This document shows positions 8,838-17,120 of a DNA stretch of 64,000 bases, in pieces. Made by a program: the position numbers and the translations under genes. Location: positions 1 through 64,000 of the forward strand of contig CAUJDN010000093.1 of assembly GCA_963169195.1 (NCBI GenBank). Reading direction: 5' to 3'. Position 1 is the stretch's first letter. Each line of letters begins with the position of its first letter. The DNA comes from Acidobacteriota bacterium (GTDB lineage Bacteria > Acidobacteriota > Vicinamibacteria > Vicinamibacterales > UBA2999). Under the pieces are notes generated by a model, which saw only the letters and a program-made list of their open reading frames with translations, was not told the DNA's origin and ran no database searches.

Positions 8838-9869
8838 ATGTCCGCCTACATCCACGAACTGCCTGACTGGCCCCGGTTCAGGTGGCGGCACGAGTCCGTG
8901 CTGGCCCCGCTGGCGTCGGCCCGCTATCTCCAGGGCCAGCTCATCGGCCAGGCGGAGGCGTGGCCCGGCGCCATGAGAACGGAGGCAAGAAGGCAGCCGG
9001 ATCTTGGGCAGACGCCCGATGCGATCGACCGCTACGACCAGCCGCTGACCGAGCAGCGGATCCTCGCCTGGCACGCGGCGTTGTTCCCCGCCGAAGACGA
9101 GGGGCTCCGCGGCGACGGCGGGGAGCTCCGCGCCGGGGACGACGGGGGGGTCCCCGCGGCCGACGCCGAAGCGCACCCAAACCCTGCGGGCGCCTGGCGC
9201 ACGGACAGTGCGGCGCTCGTGCACGTCGTCTCCGGACCGATGGGGATCGTGCACTTCGAGGCGCCGGCGGCCGTGCGCATCAGCGGCGAGATGCGGGACT
9301 TCCTCGACTGGTTCAACCACGATGCGACCACCGAGCCTGTGCTCAAGGCCGCGCTGGCGCACCTGTGGTTCGTGACGATTCACCCGTTCCAGGACGGCAA
9401 CGGCGAGATTGCCGGAGCGCTCACCGACATGGCCCTGGCACGGTCGGAGACGAGCGCGCAGCGCTTCTACAGCATGTCCGCGCAGATCCGGGAAGAGCGC
9501 GACGACTACTACCGCGTCCTCGAGCGGACGCAGCTGGGAACGATGGATGTCACGCCGTGGATGGCGTGGTTCCTGGGCTGCCTCGTGCGCGCCATCGAGC
9601 GCGCGCGCGCCGGGCTGCCGGAGTTGCTGGCGACCGCGCGCCACCGGGAGAGGCTGCGCGACGTGCCGCTGAACGAGCGTCAGCGGCTGATGCTCACCCG
9701 CCTGCTCGAAGGCCACGAGGGCAGGCTGACGACGTCCACGTGGGCCGCGCTCGCGAAGTGCTCACAAGACACGGCGTTGAGGGACGTTCAGCACCTCGTC
9801 GCGCGTGGCGTGCTGGTGCGTGGCATGCGTGGCGGGAGGAGCACCCACTACGCCCTGGCACAGGCGTAG
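8838..9869 (+). CDS. Fic/DOC-family protein with altered active-site motif
   Basis: 343 residues. The N-terminus (W-P-R-F-R-W near residues 11-16, then A-R-Y-L-Q-G-Q-L) resembles the DUF4172 domain of class II Fic AMP-transferases, and the C-terminus is a winged-helix-like segment. The Fic core is H-P-F-Q-D-G-N-G-E (182-190). The His, Phe, acidic and Asn-Gly positions are kept, but the final Arg of the HPFx(D/E)GN(G/K)R signature is Glu190. That Arg normally contacts ATP phosphates. The (S/T)xxxE(G/N) inhibitory helix expected between the N-terminal domain and the core is not seen; instead there is a Gly/Asp/Glu-rich stretch (about residues 85-110) encoded by very G-rich DNA. It may be an inactive, repurposed or decaying Fic protein. 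The reading frame itself is intact. Confidence 0.82.
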   Translation: MSAYIHELPDWPRFRWRHESVLAPLASARYLQGQLIGQAEAWPGAMRTEARRQPDLGQTPDAIDRYDQPLTEQRILAWHAALFPAEDEGLRGDGGELRAGDDGGVPAADAEAHPNPAGAWRTDSAALVHVVSGPMGIVHFEAPAAVRISGEMRDFLDWFNHDATTEPVLKAALAHLWFVTIHPFQDGNGEIAGALTDMALARSETSAQRFYSMSAQIREERDDYYRVLERTQLGTMDVTPWMAWFLGCLVRAIERARAGLPELLATARHRERLRDVPLNERQRLMLTRLLEGHEGRLTTSTWAALAKCSQDTALRDVQHLVARGVLVRGMRGGRSTHYALAQA

Positions 9870-9882
9870 CCCCCGTGTGGCC

Positions 9883-10860
9883 TCATGCGCGCGGGCCTCG
9901 CGCCAGCGCATCCAGGACGGCCTGGTGCAGCCGCCCGTTCGACGCCACGACCCCGTCGTTTGCCGTCATCCGCCGTCCGGTCGAGAAGTCGAACGGCCGC
10001 CCGGAGAGATCGGTGATGCGCCCACCCGCTTCCTCGATGAGGAGCGTCCCCGCCGCCTGATCCCAGATCGCCTCCTTGTAGCCCGCTCGAGGAAAGCGGA
10101 AGAGCAGGTCCGTCTCCCCCGCCGCCACCATCACGTGCTTGGCCTGGCTGTCCATCAGCACAGGGCGGGCCTGGATGGCGAGCGCCCTGCGCAAGGCGTC
10201 CAGGCGGCTCGTGTCGCTGTGCGACTCCTCCGCCGAGTGCGCGATGCGCGCGTGCGACGCGCCCGTGACGGCAGACACGTGCAGCGGCGACAGATCGTCG
10301 CCGGCGAGCGGCATCCACCAGCTTCCCTGCCCGCGCACGGCCACTCCCACACCGCCTTCGGCGTTGCCGCCAGCTGGAAGCGACAGCCTGGGGCAGCCGA
10401 TGGCGCCTACCTCCACCCTGCCGTCCACGACGAGCGCCAGGGCGACGACGAACTGCCCGCCCCGGAGGAGCCCCTTGGTGCCGTCGACGGGATCCAGCGT
10501 CCAGAAGCGCGGTCCGGGCTCGCCGCGCCCGCGATCGATGGCGTCCAGCAACTCGGCCGCCTCGACGCCCGGCTCCGCTCGACGCGCCGCCTCCACCACG
10601 CGCGCAAGGAGCGCCGCGGCCGCAGGGTCCCTCAGCGCCGAGGCATCCTCCTCGGCCACGAGCGAGTCGTCCGGAAACGCCGCCGCCAGTCGCCGCGCCA
10701 CCACCGCCTGTACGCCGAAGTCCACGAGCGTCACGGGCGATTCGTCTGCCTTGGTGGCCCTGCCCGCCGTGTTCACCTGGATGATCCCCGCCAGCCGCGC
10801 CGCCTCGGCCATCAGGCGGGCGGCCGCCTCCGCTTCCCCGCCCAGCTCGCTCAGTCTCAC
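9883..10860 (-). CDS. cysQ: Inositol-monophosphatase family, 3'(2'),5'-bisphosphate nucleotidase (CysQ/HAL2-like)
   Basis: 325 residues from a GTG at 10860 preceded by GGGAG at 10-base spacing; an ATG at 10884 is in frame but lies against the divergent gene. The metal-binding motif L-D-P-V-D-G-T-K-G and the C-terminal W-D-Q-A-A-G-T-L-L-I-E-E-A-G-G place it in the lithium-sensitive phosphatase superfamily. The D-S-Q-A-K-H segment is characteristic of the longer HAL2/SAL1-type nucleotidases that degrade 3'-phosphoadenosine 5'-phosphate left over from sulfate assimilation. No other sulfur genes are adjacent. Inositol monophosphatase activity is the alternative. Confidence 0.83.
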   Translation of the reverse strand: MRLSELGGEAEAAARLMAEAARLAGIIQVNTAGRATKADESPVTLVDFGVQAVVARRLAAAFPDDSLVAEEDASALRDPAAAALLARVVEAARRAEPGVEAAELLDAIDRGRGEPGPRFWTLDPVDGTKGLLRGGQFVVALALVVDGRVEVGAIGCPRLSLPAGGNAEGGVGVAVRGQGSWWMPLAGDDLSPLHVSAVTGASHARIAHSAEESHSDTSRLDALRRALAIQARPVLMDSQAKHVMVAAGETDLLFRFPRAGYKEAIWDQAAGTLLIEEAGGRITDLSGRPFDFSTGRRMTANDGVVASNGRLHQAVLDALARGPRA

Positions 10861-10886
10861 GGTATCGTGTCTCCCGGAGTCCAAGT

Positions 10887-11849
10887 ATGACCGCAGAATC
10901 CCTCGCGCTGTTCTCGCTCCGGACCGGCCGCCCGCTGGCCGAGCGCGTGGCCGCCACGCTGGGCGTGGAGCTCGGCGCGCACGAGGAGCGCGAGTTCGAA
11001 TGGGGCCAGCACAAGACCCGTCCGCTCGAAAGCGTCCGCGGGCGTGACGTCTTCGTCGTCGAATCGCTCCACGGCGACGGCGCTCACAGCGTCAACGACA
11101 AGCTGTGCCGGCTCCTCTTCTTCCTCGGCGCGCTCCGCGATGCGGGCGCGGCGCGGCTCACCGCGGTGGTGCCGTTCCTCTGCTACTCGCGGAAGGAACG
11201 CCAGACGAAGCCGCGGGACCCGGTGATCACACGCTATGTGGCCGAGCTCTTCGAGGCCATCGGGGTGGACTGCGTGGCCACGGTGGAGGTCCACAGCCTT
11301 GCGGCGTACCAGAACGCGTTCCGCTGCCGGACGGAACACATCGACGCGGGACCGCTCTTCGCCGACGTCCTCGCACGCGAGCTGGCCGATACGAACCTGG
11401 CCGTCGTGTCTCCGGACACCGGCGGCGCGAAACGCGCGGACCACTACCGGCAGGCGCTGTCCGGGCGCGTCGGCCACGACGTGGCCTCCGCCTTCGTGGA
11501 GAAGTACCGCAGCCAGGACGTGGTCAGCGGCGAGGCGATTGTCGGCGACGTCAAGGGCCGGACCGCGGTCATCGTCGACGATCTCGTCTGCGGCGGCACG
11601 ACGCTCGCGCGCGCGGCGGCGGCCTGTCGCCGCGCGGGCGCGCGCTCGGTGGTGGCCGCGGCCGCGCACGGCGCGTTCGTGCCCGAGGCTGCGCGCGTGC
11701 TGGGCGACGCGCCCATCGACCGCCTCTTCGTCCTCGATCACATCCCGCCCACGGTGCTCGAAGGCACACCGCTCGCCGCCAGAATCCACGTCGTGGGCTC
11801 GGCCGGCCTCATCGCGGACACCATCCGCGAGCTGCGCGGGGGCGGCTAG
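10887..11849 (+). CDS. prs: Ribose-phosphate pyrophosphokinase-like protein (PRPP synthetase)
   Basis: 320 residues, normal length for PRPP synthetase, which makes phosphoribosyl pyrophosphate from ribose 5-phosphate and ATP for nucleotide, His and Trp synthesis. The PRPP loop is I-V-D-D-L-V-C-G-G-T-T with Asp231/Asp232, and the flexible-loop segment Y-S-R-K-E-R-Q is near residue 107. The N-terminal half is divergent from housekeeping Prs (S-L-R-T-G-R-P in place of the common F-S-G-N), so this may be a second, archaeal-like or specialised copy. GGAG sits 7 bases before the ATG. The 3' end overlaps the stop of the convergent phosphotransferase gene by 4 bases. Confidence 0.82.
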   Translation: MTAESLALFSLRTGRPLAERVAATLGVELGAHEEREFEWGQHKTRPLESVRGRDVFVVESLHGDGAHSVNDKLCRLLFFLGALRDAGAARLTAVVPFLCYSRKERQTKPRDPVITRYVAELFEAIGVDCVATVEVHSLAAYQNAFRCRTEHIDAGPLFADVLARELADTNLAVVSPDTGGAKRADHYRQALSGRVGHDVASAFVEKYRSQDVVSGEAIVGDVKGRTAVIVDDLVCGGTTLARAAAACRRAGARSVVAAAAHGAFVPEAARVLGDAPIDRLFVLDHIPPTVLEGTPLAARIHVVGSAGLIADTIRELRGGG

Positions 11850-12859
11850 CCGAGCGGCACGGGCTCGACCATCTCCAGGTACCGTCGCGCGCGCGCGGCG
11901 AAGCGCGCATGATCCGCCACCGAGGGATCGTCCAGGTTCCGTGCGGAGATCGTGGCCCTCCGGAGCGCACGGTAGACGCGATAGAAGTGCAGGAGCGGAG
12001 CGGGCGGGTCGTCACCCGTCATCTCCATGTAGACCTCCAGGAACCATCCACCCACCTGGGGCGCGCCCAGCCGATCGCATTCGAGACCGAGAAACGCCAG
12101 TTCGTCGGCGGCGTCCAGCACGCGCAGCGCGCGATCGAACTCCAGCCGATCGATGATGGCCGGTTCGCCGTCCAGCCAGATATGCTCCGGCCGCAAGTCC
12201 CCGTGTCCCTCGACAATCCGTCCGGCGTTCACGCGCGCGACGAACAGCGGCACGTGCTGCGCGAGGAACGCGAGCTGGGCCCCGACCAGCGCCCCGAGCC
12301 TGTCGAGGGGCAGGCCGTACCGCCGCGCGGACAGCGCCTCGAGATCTGCGCGCACGCCTGCCTCCAGCCACGCCCGCTGGGCAGGCGCCTCGATGGGCTC
12401 GGGAGGCGACGCCTGGTAGAAGCGCGCCAGATGCCTGGCCGCCTCGCGAATCCCCGACTCGTCCGCCTGCGTGCGCCCATCCCGGATGATCGCCTCGAGG
12501 CTGCGGCCCGATGGCAGCCGCCGCATGTGCACCAGGCACTCGATCGGCGTCCCCTGGCCGTCGATCGCCAGCCGGCCATCGACCTCGCGCGTGAGCGTGG
12601 CGATGCCCAGGTACACGCCGGGGGCCAGGGCATGGTTCAGGCGCACCTCCTCGAGGCAGTTGCGGCGCCGGAGCTCCGGGGTGCTGAAGTCGATGCCCTC
12701 GTGGCGGACGGCCTTCTTCAGCTTGTAGACGTGATCGCCGGCGAGGAAGACCCACGACATGTGGGTTTCGACGACGGTGACCTCGGCCGGAGGCTCGGGG
12801 TAGGCCTCGGGCCTGCGAAGGACGGCGACGAGCGCGTCGTGGCCGGGCGCCCCGCTCAC
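11846..12859 (-). CDS. Aminoglycoside phosphotransferase-like kinase (COG2187 type)
   Basis: 337 residues. The catalytic loop G-H-G-D-L-R-P-E-H-I-W-L followed by I-I-D-R-L-E-F-D matches the kinase-like APH fold: Brenner motif H-G-D, then the metal-binding Asp in the I-I-D stretch. The N-terminal segment H-M-S-W-V-F-L-A-G-D-H-V-Y-K-L-K-K carries the ATP-site Lys. This is the family of cytosolic small-molecule kinases of unknown substrate that is sometimes fused to a P-loop kinase; no such fusion is present here. It lies 13 bases after the pseudo-receiver gene on the same strand, so the two probably share a transcript. An antibiotic-resistance role should not be assumed. Confidence 0.78.
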   Translation of the reverse strand: MSGAPGHDALVAVLRRPEAYPEPPAEVTVVETHMSWVFLAGDHVYKLKKAVRHEGIDFSTPELRRRNCLEEVRLNHALAPGVYLGIATLTREVDGRLAIDGQGTPIECLVHMRRLPSGRSLEAIIRDGRTQADESGIREAARHLARFYQASPPEPIEAPAQRAWLEAGVRADLEALSARRYGLPLDRLGALVGAQLAFLAQHVPLFVARVNAGRIVEGHGDLRPEHIWLDGEPAIIDRLEFDRALRVLDAADELAFLGLECDRLGAPQVGGWFLEVYMEMTGDDPPAPLLHFYRVYRALRRATISARNLDDPSVADHARFAARARRYLEMVEPVPLG

Positions 12860-12872
12860 GGCACGCCCTTCG

Positions 12873-13742
12873 TCACTCGAGGTGCTTCACGAGGATCACT
12901 TCGTTGCCTCGCTCGTTGAAGTGGAGCTCATCCACGAACTTCCCGGCGAGCAGCAGGCCGAAGCCGCCCGCCCGCTTGCCCTCGGCCTCGCGATCCCCGA
13001 GGTGGCTGATCGGGTCGTGGTCCTTCGCCACCATCCTGGGCGCGCGCACGTCGAAACCCGGCCCCGGATCCTTGAAGTAGTAGACGATGGTGCGCTTCGT
13101 GCGCACCGCGGCGACTTCGACCACCTTCCGCGGGTCGAACCCGGCCCCGTGCTCCATGGCGTTCAGCAGGACCTCGCGAAACGCCGTGATCAGCTGGTAC
13201 CGCGCCGCCTCGGGCACGTCGCCCGCCAGCTCGGTCATGAAGTGCGTGAGCCGGTCGGCGTTCACGCGCCGGCACGCGACGCGAAGGGCGATCCAGTTGG
13301 GGACAGCCGACTCCACGTCGATGCCGCTCTGCCAGCCATCGGCGGCCAGCGCCTCGCCGATGGCGGCGCGCAGGTCGGCGGCGGACACCGGCAGGGTGAA
13401 GCACGCGTACACCTTGCTCCTGAGGGCCGCGATGATATCGGTCGCGGACAGCTCCGGCGCCAGCACGATGACGGGAACACCGGGCTGCATGCGCCGCGCC
13501 TCTGCCGCCATGCTCACGGCGCGGCTGGACGCGGTGCCGGGGCTGATGACGACGGCGTCCACGGCGTGGGTCGCCAGGTGGCGCAGGGCATCGGCCTCGC
13601 GCTGGATCTCGGTGACGCGCCCGCCCGGCCAGTCGGTCCGGGCCAGCCCCAGTTCCTCCCAGGGAAACGGTGGCCCGACGACGAGAAGCTCGCGCGCGTG
13701 CGGGCTGACCTCCGGCGGCGTCACGGCGTGCGCGCGCTCCAT
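12873..13742 (-). CDS. Pseudo-receiver domain fused to an RsbW-like ATP-binding anti-sigma kinase
   Basis: 289 residues. Residues about 18-135 have a CheY-like pattern, but where the phosphoacceptor Asp should follow the strand-3 hydrophobics the sequence is V-V-I-S-P-G-T, and the N-terminal acidic pair is replaced by V-V-G-P-P, so phosphorylation is unlikely. Residues about 160-285 are a HATPase of the RsbW/SpoIIAB class, with the N box E-V-L-L-N-A-M-E-H-G, G1 box D-P-G-P-G-F and G2 box G-G-F-G-L-L-L-A. Such proteins phosphorylate an anti-sigma antagonist or sequester a sigma factor. Candidate partners in the window are the two PP2C phosphatases at 19.5 and 31.1 kb. It probably starts at ATG 13742; the upstream 157 bases are shared with the divergent ktrB. 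Confidence 0.82.
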   Translation of the reverse strand: MERAHAVTPPEVSPHARELLVVGPPFPWEELGLARTDWPGGRVTEIQREADALRHLATHAVDAVVISPGTASSRAVSMAAEARRMQPGVPVIVLAPELSATDIIAALRSKVYACFTLPVSAADLRAAIGEALAADGWQSGIDVESAVPNWIALRVACRRVNADRLTHFMTELAGDVPEAARYQLITAFREVLLNAMEHGAGFDPRKVVEVAAVRTKRTIVYYFKDPGPGFDVRAPRMVAKDHDPISHLGDREAEGKRAGGFGLLLAGKFVDELHFNERGNEVILVKHLE

Positions 13743-13883
13743 CCCTCGCAGCGGGTGCGTCGGCCGCTGCTGCTGCCGAGCGCGACCCCGAGGCCCGCGC
13801 CCGGCCGCTCACGGAGACGCGAAGGGCCGCGCCGCGGAACCTGGTCGTCGCTCATGATCGGCCCAGCATACACCTGCTGACTG

Positions 13884-13889
13884 TACAAT
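13884..13889 (+). promoter_or_regulatory. Candidate -10 (TACAAT) for ktrBA
   Basis: TACAAT ends 10 bases before the GTG start at 13900, giving a leader of only a few bases. The -35 is not recognisable. Confidence 0.35.
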
Positions 13890-13899
13890 CGGGTCGCCT

Positions 13900-15300
13900 G
13901 TGTCCCTCGCATCGCTGCCGGCGCCCGGGCCTGCCGGGATCACGGCCTCCCGGAAACGGCGCCACCTCTTCTCGCCACCGCGCGTGCTGGCCCTGTCCAT
14001 CGCCGGGCTCGTCCTCGCGGGAGCGATCCTGCTCTGGCTGCCGGTGTCCGCGACCCAGGGTCGCTCCACCTCGTTTCTCGACGCCCTCTTCACAGCCACG
14101 TCCGCCGTCTGCGTGACGGGCCTCATCGTGCAGGACACGCCGAATCACTTCTCGTGGTTCGGGCACGTGGTCATCCTGCTGCTCATCCAGGTTGGCGGCC
14201 TCGGCTACATGACCGTCTCGACGGTGCTCGCGGCCGCGCTCGGACGCTCGGTGACGCTGCAGGAACGCCTGACGCTGCAGGAAGGCCTCAACGTGCAGGG
14301 GCTGGATGGCCTGCTCCGCTTCGCGCTGACCGTGCTGAAGCTGACGCTCGTCGTCGAACTCACCGGAGCGGCCGTCCTCGCGGCGAGGTGGTGGGGCGAG
14401 ATGGGGGCGGGACCCGCGGCGTGGTACGGGCTCTTCCACTCCGTGTCGGCGTTCAACAACGCCGGCTTCGCGTTGTGGAGCGACAGCCTCGTGCGCTTCA
14501 GGGGCGACGTGACCGTGAACCTGGTCGTCACCACCCTCATCATCGCCGGCGGCCTCGGGTTCTTCGTGATCACCGAGCTCGCTCAACGCCACCGCCGGGT
14601 GCGGCTCTCCGTCCACACGCGCCTCGTGCTCCTCGCCACGGCTGTACTGCTGGTCGGAGGGACGCTCGCCATCCACGCGCTCGAAGCCGGCAACCCGCGC
14701 ACGCTCGGTGGCCTGCCCTGGCGCGAGCAGTGGCTGGCCGCCTGGTTCCAGTCGGTCACGCCCAGGACCGCCGGTTTCAACACCATCGACTACGGCGCCA
14801 TGACCGGCCCGACCCTGTTCCTGACCATGGCGCTGATGTTCATCGGAGCGTCGCCGGGCAGTACGGGCGGCGGCGTGAAGACGACCACCTTCACCATCAC
14901 CGTGGCGGCCCTGTGGGCCACGGTTCGCGGCGACGACGAGCCGCACGTCTTCGGGCGGCGCCTGAGCGCGGATCTCGTGGCGCGCGCCTTCTTCGTGTCG
15001 CTCATCGCGTTCCTGGCGTTGAATGCCGTCGCGGGCGTCGTACTCCTCACCGAGCAGCGGGATCTCATGCGCACGCTCTTCGAGGCCACGTCCGCCTTCG
15101 GCACGGTGGGCCTCTCGATGGGCGAGGGCGGTGCGCCCGTCTCGCTGTCGGCGTTCTTCACGCCCGCCGGCAAACTGCTGATGATCCTGATGATGTTCGT
15201 CGGCCGGCTGGGGCCGCTGACGCTGGCCTTTGCGGTCGCACGCCGCGCCACCGTCGAGCCCCGGCTCCGCTATCCTGAGGGGAAGGTGCTGATTGGCTAA
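13900..15300 (+). CDS. ktrB: TrkH/KtrB-type potassium uptake channel subunit
   Basis: 466 residues, an integral inner-membrane protein with four repeated M1-P-M2 units. Selectivity-filter-like stretches end in A-V-C-V-T-G-L (near 70), F-N-N-A-G-F-A (near 190), T-A-G-F-N-T (near 292) and F-G-T-V-G-L (near 403), each with the conserved filter Gly, and the short G-A-S-P-G-S-T-G-G-G motif is typical of the family. It transports K+ (with Na+ or H+) and is gated by the RCK subunit encoded next. It starts at GTG with no Shine-Dalgarno but a close -10. It overlaps ktrA by 8 bases. Confidence 0.92.
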   Translation: MSLASLPAPGPAGITASRKRRHLFSPPRVLALSIAGLVLAGAILLWLPVSATQGRSTSFLDALFTATSAVCVTGLIVQDTPNHFSWFGHVVILLLIQVGGLGYMTVSTVLAAALGRSVTLQERLTLQEGLNVQGLDGLLRFALTVLKLTLVVELTGAAVLAARWWGEMGAGPAAWYGLFHSVSAFNNAGFALWSDSLVRFRGDVTVNLVVTTLIIAGGLGFFVITELAQRHRRVRLSVHTRLVLLATAVLLVGGTLAIHALEAGNPRTLGGLPWREQWLAAWFQSVTPRTAGFNTIDYGAMTGPTLFLTMALMFIGASPGSTGGGVKTTTFTITVAALWATVRGDDEPHVFGRRLSADLVARAFFVSLIAFLALNAVAGVVLLTEQRDLMRTLFEATSAFGTVGLSMGEGGAPVSLSAFFTPAGKLLMILMMFVGRLGPLTLAFAVARRATVEPRLRYPEGKVLIG

Positions 15301-15979
15301 GCGCAGCTTTGCCGTCATCGGGCTCGGCCGTTTTGGATCCGCGATGGGCACGACGCTCGTCGAGCTCGGCCACGACGTGATCGGCGTGGACAGCAACGAC
15401 GAGCGCGTCCGGGTGCTGGCGGATGTCCTCACGCTCGCCGTGCAGCTCGATGCCACCGACGAGAAGGCGCTCGTCCGGGCCGGTATCAAGGACGTGGACG
15501 TGGCCGTCGTGTCCATCGGCGAGAACATCGAGGCCAGCCTCCTCGTCGTCACCCTGCTCCGCGAGCTCGGTATCAGGGACATCGTCGCCAAGGCCGTGAC
15601 GCCGCTGCACGGGCGCATCCTCGACAAGCTCGGTGTCTCGCGCATCGTTTTTCCCGAGCGCGAGACGGCCGTCCGCCTGGCGCACAGCCTCGTCATCCCG
15701 AACGTGCTCGACTACATCGAGCTCTCGGGCGAGTACTCCATCGTGGACGTGCCGGCACCTCCGGACTTCTTCGGCAGGACGCTGAAGGACATCGGCCTCC
15801 GGTCCCGGTTCGGGCTGACCACCATCGCCATCAAGCGCGCCACACGCACGACCGACGGTCCGGTGACCAACATCGCCCCGGGCCCGGACGACGTCGTGCG
15901 GGAGGGCGACGTGCTGTCGCTGCTCGGCAGCAACGAGCGGCTGGGGCAGCTCGATCGGATGTTGAAGACGACAAGATAG
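15293..15979 (+). CDS. ktrA: TrkA/KtrA-type regulatory subunit of potassium uptake (RCK domain)
   Basis: 228 residues, the length of KtrA, with a single RCK_N domain plus RCK_C. The N-terminal Rossmann motif is V-I-G-L-G-R-F-G-S (8-16), ending in the acidic V-D-S that binds the ribose of NAD(H) or ATP/ADP. The C-terminal part, from about 150, is a TrkA_C domain. It forms a cytoplasmic ring that opens KtrB on nucleotide binding. The start is a TTG at 15293, supported by GAGGGG at good spacing and by the overlap with ktrB, which implies translational coupling. Confidence 0.92.
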   Translation: MAKRSFAVIGLGRFGSAMGTTLVELGHDVIGVDSNDERVRVLADVLTLAVQLDATDEKALVRAGIKDVDVAVVSIGENIEASLLVVTLLRELGIRDIVAKAVTPLHGRILDKLGVSRIVFPERETAVRLAHSLVIPNVLDYIELSGEYSIVDVPAPPDFFGRTLKDIGLRSRFGLTTIAIKRATRTTDGPVTNIAPGPDDVVREGDVLSLLGSNERLGQLDRMLKTTR

Positions 15980-15993
15980 GTGAGCGCTCCACG

Positions 15994-16305
15994 GTGGACG
16001 CGCCGGTTGCACCGCTGGCACGGTTGGCGCGCTCTCCGTGGGCCGCGCCGGGGCTGTTCTTCGGACTCACGGTGGTGTCGACATGGCCGCTCCTGCCGGG
16101 TCGAATCACTTCATCGCGCGGGCCGTGCCGCTGGCGCCCGTCGACTGGCTCACCGGCAACCCGTTGCCGGTGCTCGGCCTGGCCCATCTGGCGGCGGACG
16201 TCCTTGTGCGGCTCCTGCACGTGGCGGCCGGTGCGCGCGATCACGGGGCCTGCGGCGGCGGGCGCGCATATGTGGCGGGATCTGCTGGGCGCGGGCCTAC
16301 GCGAA
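15994..16305 (+). pseudogene. Possible decayed membrane-protein gene after ktrA
   Basis: The 409-base stretch 15980-16388 has no intact convincing gene. From a GTG at 15994 one frame encodes a plausible N-terminal tail and membrane segment (P-G-L-F-F-G-L-T-V-V-S-T-W-P-L-L). It then becomes Arg/Cys-rich, while the frame starting near 16104 becomes protein-like (V-D-W-L-T-G-N-P-L-P-V-L-G-L-A). This frame switch is what a frameshifted remnant of a polytopic protein would show. GC-rich DNA can fake such patterns, so confidence is low. Confidence 0.3.
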
Positions 16306-16347
16306 GAAGGCCACCGGCCGGTGCGTGACACCGGGCCGGTGGCCTTC
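16306..16347 (-). terminator. Terminator downstream of the OmpA lipoprotein gene
   Basis: A perfect 14-pair inverted repeat (arms 16306-16319 and 16334-16347; arm GAAGGCCACCGGCC). Read on the minus strand it lies 41 bases beyond the stop at 16389 and is followed by TTCTTCG, a short T-rich tail. Confidence 0.7.
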
Positions 16348-16388
16348 AGGCAGACCTTCGTGCAGTCCCGAAGGACCGCGCAGGCGCT

Positions 16389-17066
16389 CTACGCGAGCAC
16401 CTTGATGACGACGCGGCGGTTCTGGGCGCGGCCGTCGCGGGTCTTGTTGTCAGCCGCGGGCTTCTCCTCGCCGTAGCTGATGGTGTTCATCTTGTGCAGC
16501 GGCACCTGGTGCTGCTGGTAGAGATAGCGCTTCACGGCCTCGGCGCGCTCCATGCCGAGCTGCTCGTTGTACTTCGCGTCGCCGACGTTGTCGGTGTGGC
16601 CCTCGATCTCGATCCACACGGCCTTCTTGTCGGCCTTCAGCTGGTTCACCATCTGGTCGATGGCGGCCTTGGCCCCGTCCGGCAGCTCGGCGGCGCCGAA
16701 CTTGAACTCGCCGCTGTCCTCACTGATGACGGTCTCGAAGATCAGCTTGCGGGTCTCGGCCTCGATGGCCGTGGCGCGCGCGTCGGAGCGCTTGCCGACT
16801 TCCTGCGCCTGGCCGGCAGCCGCGTCAGCCGCCTTCTGCGCATTGCCGGCGGCGGTGTTGGCGGCGCCGGCCTTCTGATCGACCTCGCCAATCTTCTGCT
16901 CGTTCTGACGCACGCGCTCCTGCGTCTCCTCGAGCGACTTGCCGAGCGTGCCGACCTTCTCGTTGACCTCGCCCACCGACTGGCGGACGAAACCCTTGGT
17001 GGCGCATGCCGGCGCGACCGCCAGCGTCGCCGCTGAAATTGCGAACACCATCACCTGTCTACGCAT
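16389..17066 (-). CDS. OmpA-family (peptidoglycan-associated) lipoprotein
   Basis: 225 residues starting at ATG 17066, which has GGAGG five bases upstream. The signal peptide ends in a lipobox, V-A-P-A-C, so it is lipidated at Cys near residue 20. Residues about 25-105 are Gln/Glu/Ala-rich and predicted to be a coiled coil. The C-terminal OmpA domain includes I-E-G-H-T-D-N-V-G and R-A-E-A-V-K-R-Y-L, the peptidoglycan-binding motifs. It would tether the outer membrane to the cell wall. The coiled coil plus OmpA layout recalls Lpp-OmpA fusions rather than Pal of a Tol operon; no tol genes are nearby. It has its own terminator. Confidence 0.9.
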   Translation of the reverse strand: MRRQVMVFAISAATLAVAPACATKGFVRQSVGEVNEKVGTLGKSLEETQERVRQNEQKIGEVDQKAGAANTAAGNAQKAADAAAGQAQEVGKRSDARATAIEAETRKLIFETVISEDSGEFKFGAAELPDGAKAAIDQMVNQLKADKKAVWIEIEGHTDNVGDAKYNEQLGMERAEAVKRYLYQQHQVPLHKMNTISYGEEKPAADNKTRDGRAQNRRVVIKVLA

Positions 17067-17120
17067 AAAGGCCTCCATGAGCCACTCACCGTGCCATCGT
17101 TCCCGAATGAACCGACTTCG

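Noticed and set aside
11846-12859. An aminoglycoside-resistance gene.
   Set aside because: The kinase fold is shared by many housekeeping small-molecule kinases and the context is metabolic, with no mobile elements.
13721-13853. A short minus-strand frame between ktrB and the pseudo-receiver gene.
   Set aside because: It is Arg/Gly-rich, overlaps the start of the next gene and shows no motif.
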